A DNA stretch of 64,000 nucleotides, taken from assembly GCF_015354245.1 (NCBI RefSeq), contig NZ_JADKYZ010000002.1, forward strand, positions 682,001 to 746,000, written 5' to 3'. Of the stretch, positions 62,939 to 64,000 are shown one piece after another (positions within the stretch are counted from its first letter, which is position 1; the number at the start of each line of letters is the position of its first letter). A program made the position numbers and the translations under genes. Under the pieces are notes generated by a model. The model did not search any database. It saw nothing but the letters and a program-made list of their open reading frames with translations, and was not told where the DNA came from. The DNA is from Diaphorobacter caeni. Lineage in GTDB: Bacteria > Pseudomonadota > Gammaproteobacteria > Burkholderiales > Burkholderiaceae_C.

Positions 62939-63459
62939 GCTGCAGTCCCTTGGCCGTTGCCTTCGCGCATGAACAAGCCTACACGCAGGTCATTGGCCAC
63001 GTAGATTTCCTTGCCGTCGGCGAGCAGACGTGCGTCGCCAATGGCCATATTGAGCTTGCGCTTGATGACACGCTTGATGTCAATTTCGTAAGTGACCAGT
63101 TTCACGTCGGGTCCGACCTCGCCGGTGAACTTGACCTCGCCCGCGCCAAGAGCGCGGCCACGGCCTGGCAATTGCAGCCAGGTCAGGTAGAAGCCGATCA
63201 GCTGCCACATGGCGTCGAGGCCGAGGCAGCCCGGCATCACCGGATCGCCTTGGAAATGGCAGTCGAAAAACCACAGGTCCGGCTTGACGTCGAGTTCCGC
63301 GACGATCTTTCCCAGACCATGCGCACCGCCATCGCTGTCGATGTGCGTGATGCGGTCAAACATCAGCATGGGTGGCAGGGGCAGGCGCCCGCTGTCCGGC
63401 GTGAACAACCGGCCCTCACCGGAGGCGATCAGTTGCTCATAGGAAAAGGAATCAGCCAT
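62935..63459 (-). CDS. fabA: 3-hydroxydecanoyl-ACP dehydratase/isomerase (FabA)
   Basis: Makes and isomerises 2-decenoyl-ACP, the branch point to unsaturated fatty acids. 174 residues. The [11 protein letters not shown] block near residue 35, and the catalytic His in [24 protein letters not shown] near residue 68 with the Asp eleven residues later. The hotdog ends in [30 protein letters not shown]. The C-terminal extension is normal. The start lies 168 bp from the lnt stop. Confidence 0.95.
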   Translation of the reverse strand: MADSFSYEQLIASGEGRLFTPDSGRLPLPPMLMFDRITHIDSDGGAHGLGKIVAELDVKPDLWFFDCHFQGDPVMPGCLGLDAMWQLIGFYLTWLQLPGRGRALGAGEVKFTGEVGPDVKLVTYEIDIKRVIKRKLNMAIGDARLLADGKEIYVANDLRVGLFMREGNGQGTAA

Positions 63460-63627
63460 TGTCAGTCATTCTCCAGACGGCCAAGCGCCATCTTCGTGGG
63501 ATGGCCGGAGTTGAATCCGACCATAAACATTCTTGCAAAAGGGCATCATTATCAAGGCTTGCAGTAGTCCAACCGCAACATGGGGCCAAGAAAATCATAC
63601 AAAACCCGGATAGTTCGCTGATTATCG

Positions 63628-64000
63628 TCAATGCACAACACCGACTCGGTGGCGATTTCCCCGGATTCCAAGCAGAACGGCAACCACCAACCCCAGCCCC
63701 CAGAGCGGCCAGAGCCCAAACCGCCCCACCCACCAGGCGAACGGCGTGACCGGCCCGGACACGCCCCGGACCTCTGCCTGCAGCACGCCGCGCTTGTCAT
63801 TTTCAAGGCGGTGCGTGACCTGGCCGCGATGGTCGATCACTGCGGTGGCGCCGGTGTTGGTCGCGCGCACCATGGGGCGCTCGAACTCCAGCGCGCGCAG
63901 CCGGCTGATCGCCAGATGCTGGTCAATCGCCACGGAATCGCCGAACCAGCCGATGTTGCTCAGATTCACCATGAAGGTCGGCGAACGGGCCGCATCGACG
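63628..64000 (-). CDS. lnt: Apolipoprotein N-acyltransferase, 3' part
   Basis: Last step of lipoprotein maturation in the inner membrane; the C-terminal 123 codons are in the window and the rest lies past the right edge. ARSPTFMVNLSNIGWFGDS (partly from bases 63973-64000) then QHLAISRLRALEFERPMVRATNTGATAVIDHRGQV is the nitrilase-domain end with the conserved NLSNIGWFG block. A final hydrophobic helix (GLWPLWGLGLVVAVLLG) and a short tail follow. In many Burkholderiales lnt lies immediately upstream of glyQ; here fabA and fabB lie between. Confidence 0.93.
   Translation of the reverse strand, partial: VDAARSPTFMVNLSNIGWFGDSVAIDQHLAISRLRALEFERPMVRATNTGATAVIDHRGQVTHRLENDKRGVLQAEVRGVSGPVTPFAWWVGRFGLWPLWGLGLVVAVLLGIRGNRHRVGVVH

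Noticed and set aside
1-64000. tRNA, rRNA, prophage, integron or plasmid genes
   Set aside because: No tRNA-like cloverleaf, ribosomal RNA, integrase, replication or phage gene was recognised on reading the window.

Overview
The window is high-GC DNA with densely packed genes and looks like a chromosomal segment of a Betaproteobacterium, most likely Burkholderiales, family Comamonadaceae. The basis is a set of family-level signals: a TRAP transporter, a phasin next to a TetR regulator, an SlmA/ArgB neighbourhood, a beta-oxidation operon with an embedded DUF2147 gene, an lnt-glyQ-glyS-gmhB-plsC-M48 neighbourhood, and GC-rich intergenic repeats ending in a CTCAGGGGG-type core. I see no rRNA, tRNA, CRISPR array, transposase, integrase or prophage gene. 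The genus is an inference.

Layout. 1-4.5 kb: end of a TRAP permease gene, its periplasmic binding protein, and the two subunits of a thiamine-diphosphate E1 dehydrogenase. 4.5-6.4 kb: Atm1-type ABC exporter on the minus strand. 6.5-7.8 kb: YciA-type thioesterase and a bactofilin. 8.1-17.1 kb: minus-strand fatty-acid degradation operon, in transcription order TetR regulator, acyl-CoA dehydrogenase, DUF2147 protein, 3-hydroxyacyl-CoA dehydrogenase/enoyl-CoA hydratase, thiolase, TesB-like thioesterase, enoyl-CoA hydratase, YigI-like thioesterase. 17.3-19.0 kb: slmA and argB. 19.2-31.6 kb: surface polysaccharide locus (WecA/MraY-type transferase, GT2, a 1276-residue methyltransferase/glycosyltransferase fusion, a large membrane protein, two methyltransferases, and a Wzt/Wzm ABC exporter). 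31.9-35.3 kb: parvulin-type isomerase, an abundant-looking exported protein, and a lipoprotein. 35.3-46.2 kb: type II secretion operon gspE-F-G-H-I-J-K-L-M-(C/N-like)-D, almost entirely coupled by stop/start overlaps. 46.4-48.2 kb: exported GH42-like protein. 48.3-51.8 kb: rfbBDAC for dTDP-L-rhamnose. 51.9-54.7 kb: phasin, PhaD-like TetR, coaX, and a BON-LysM protein. 54.9-55.4 kb: a large non-coding inverted repeat. 55.4-64 kb: rhodanese, M48-type peptidase, plsC, gmhB, glyS, glyQ, fabB, fabA and the 3' part of lnt, all on the minus strand.

How the parts fit. dTDP-rhamnose from rfbBDAC is a plausible donor for the glycosyltransferases at 19-29 kb. The polymer would start on undecaprenyl phosphate through the WecA-like enzyme and be exported by Wzm/Wzt, whose Wzt has a C-terminal carbohydrate-binding type domain. 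The type II system is flanked by exported proteins (519-residue protein, lipoprotein, GH42-like protein) that are candidate substrates or accessories. The acyl-CoA, FabA/FabB, PlsC and phasin genes form a scattered lipid/PHA theme. The most unusual items are the 54.9-55.4 kb inverted repeat, the fusion glycosyltransferase, the GH42-like protein beside the secretion genes, and a palindrome plus hexanucleotide repeat upstream of the PhaD-like regulator.
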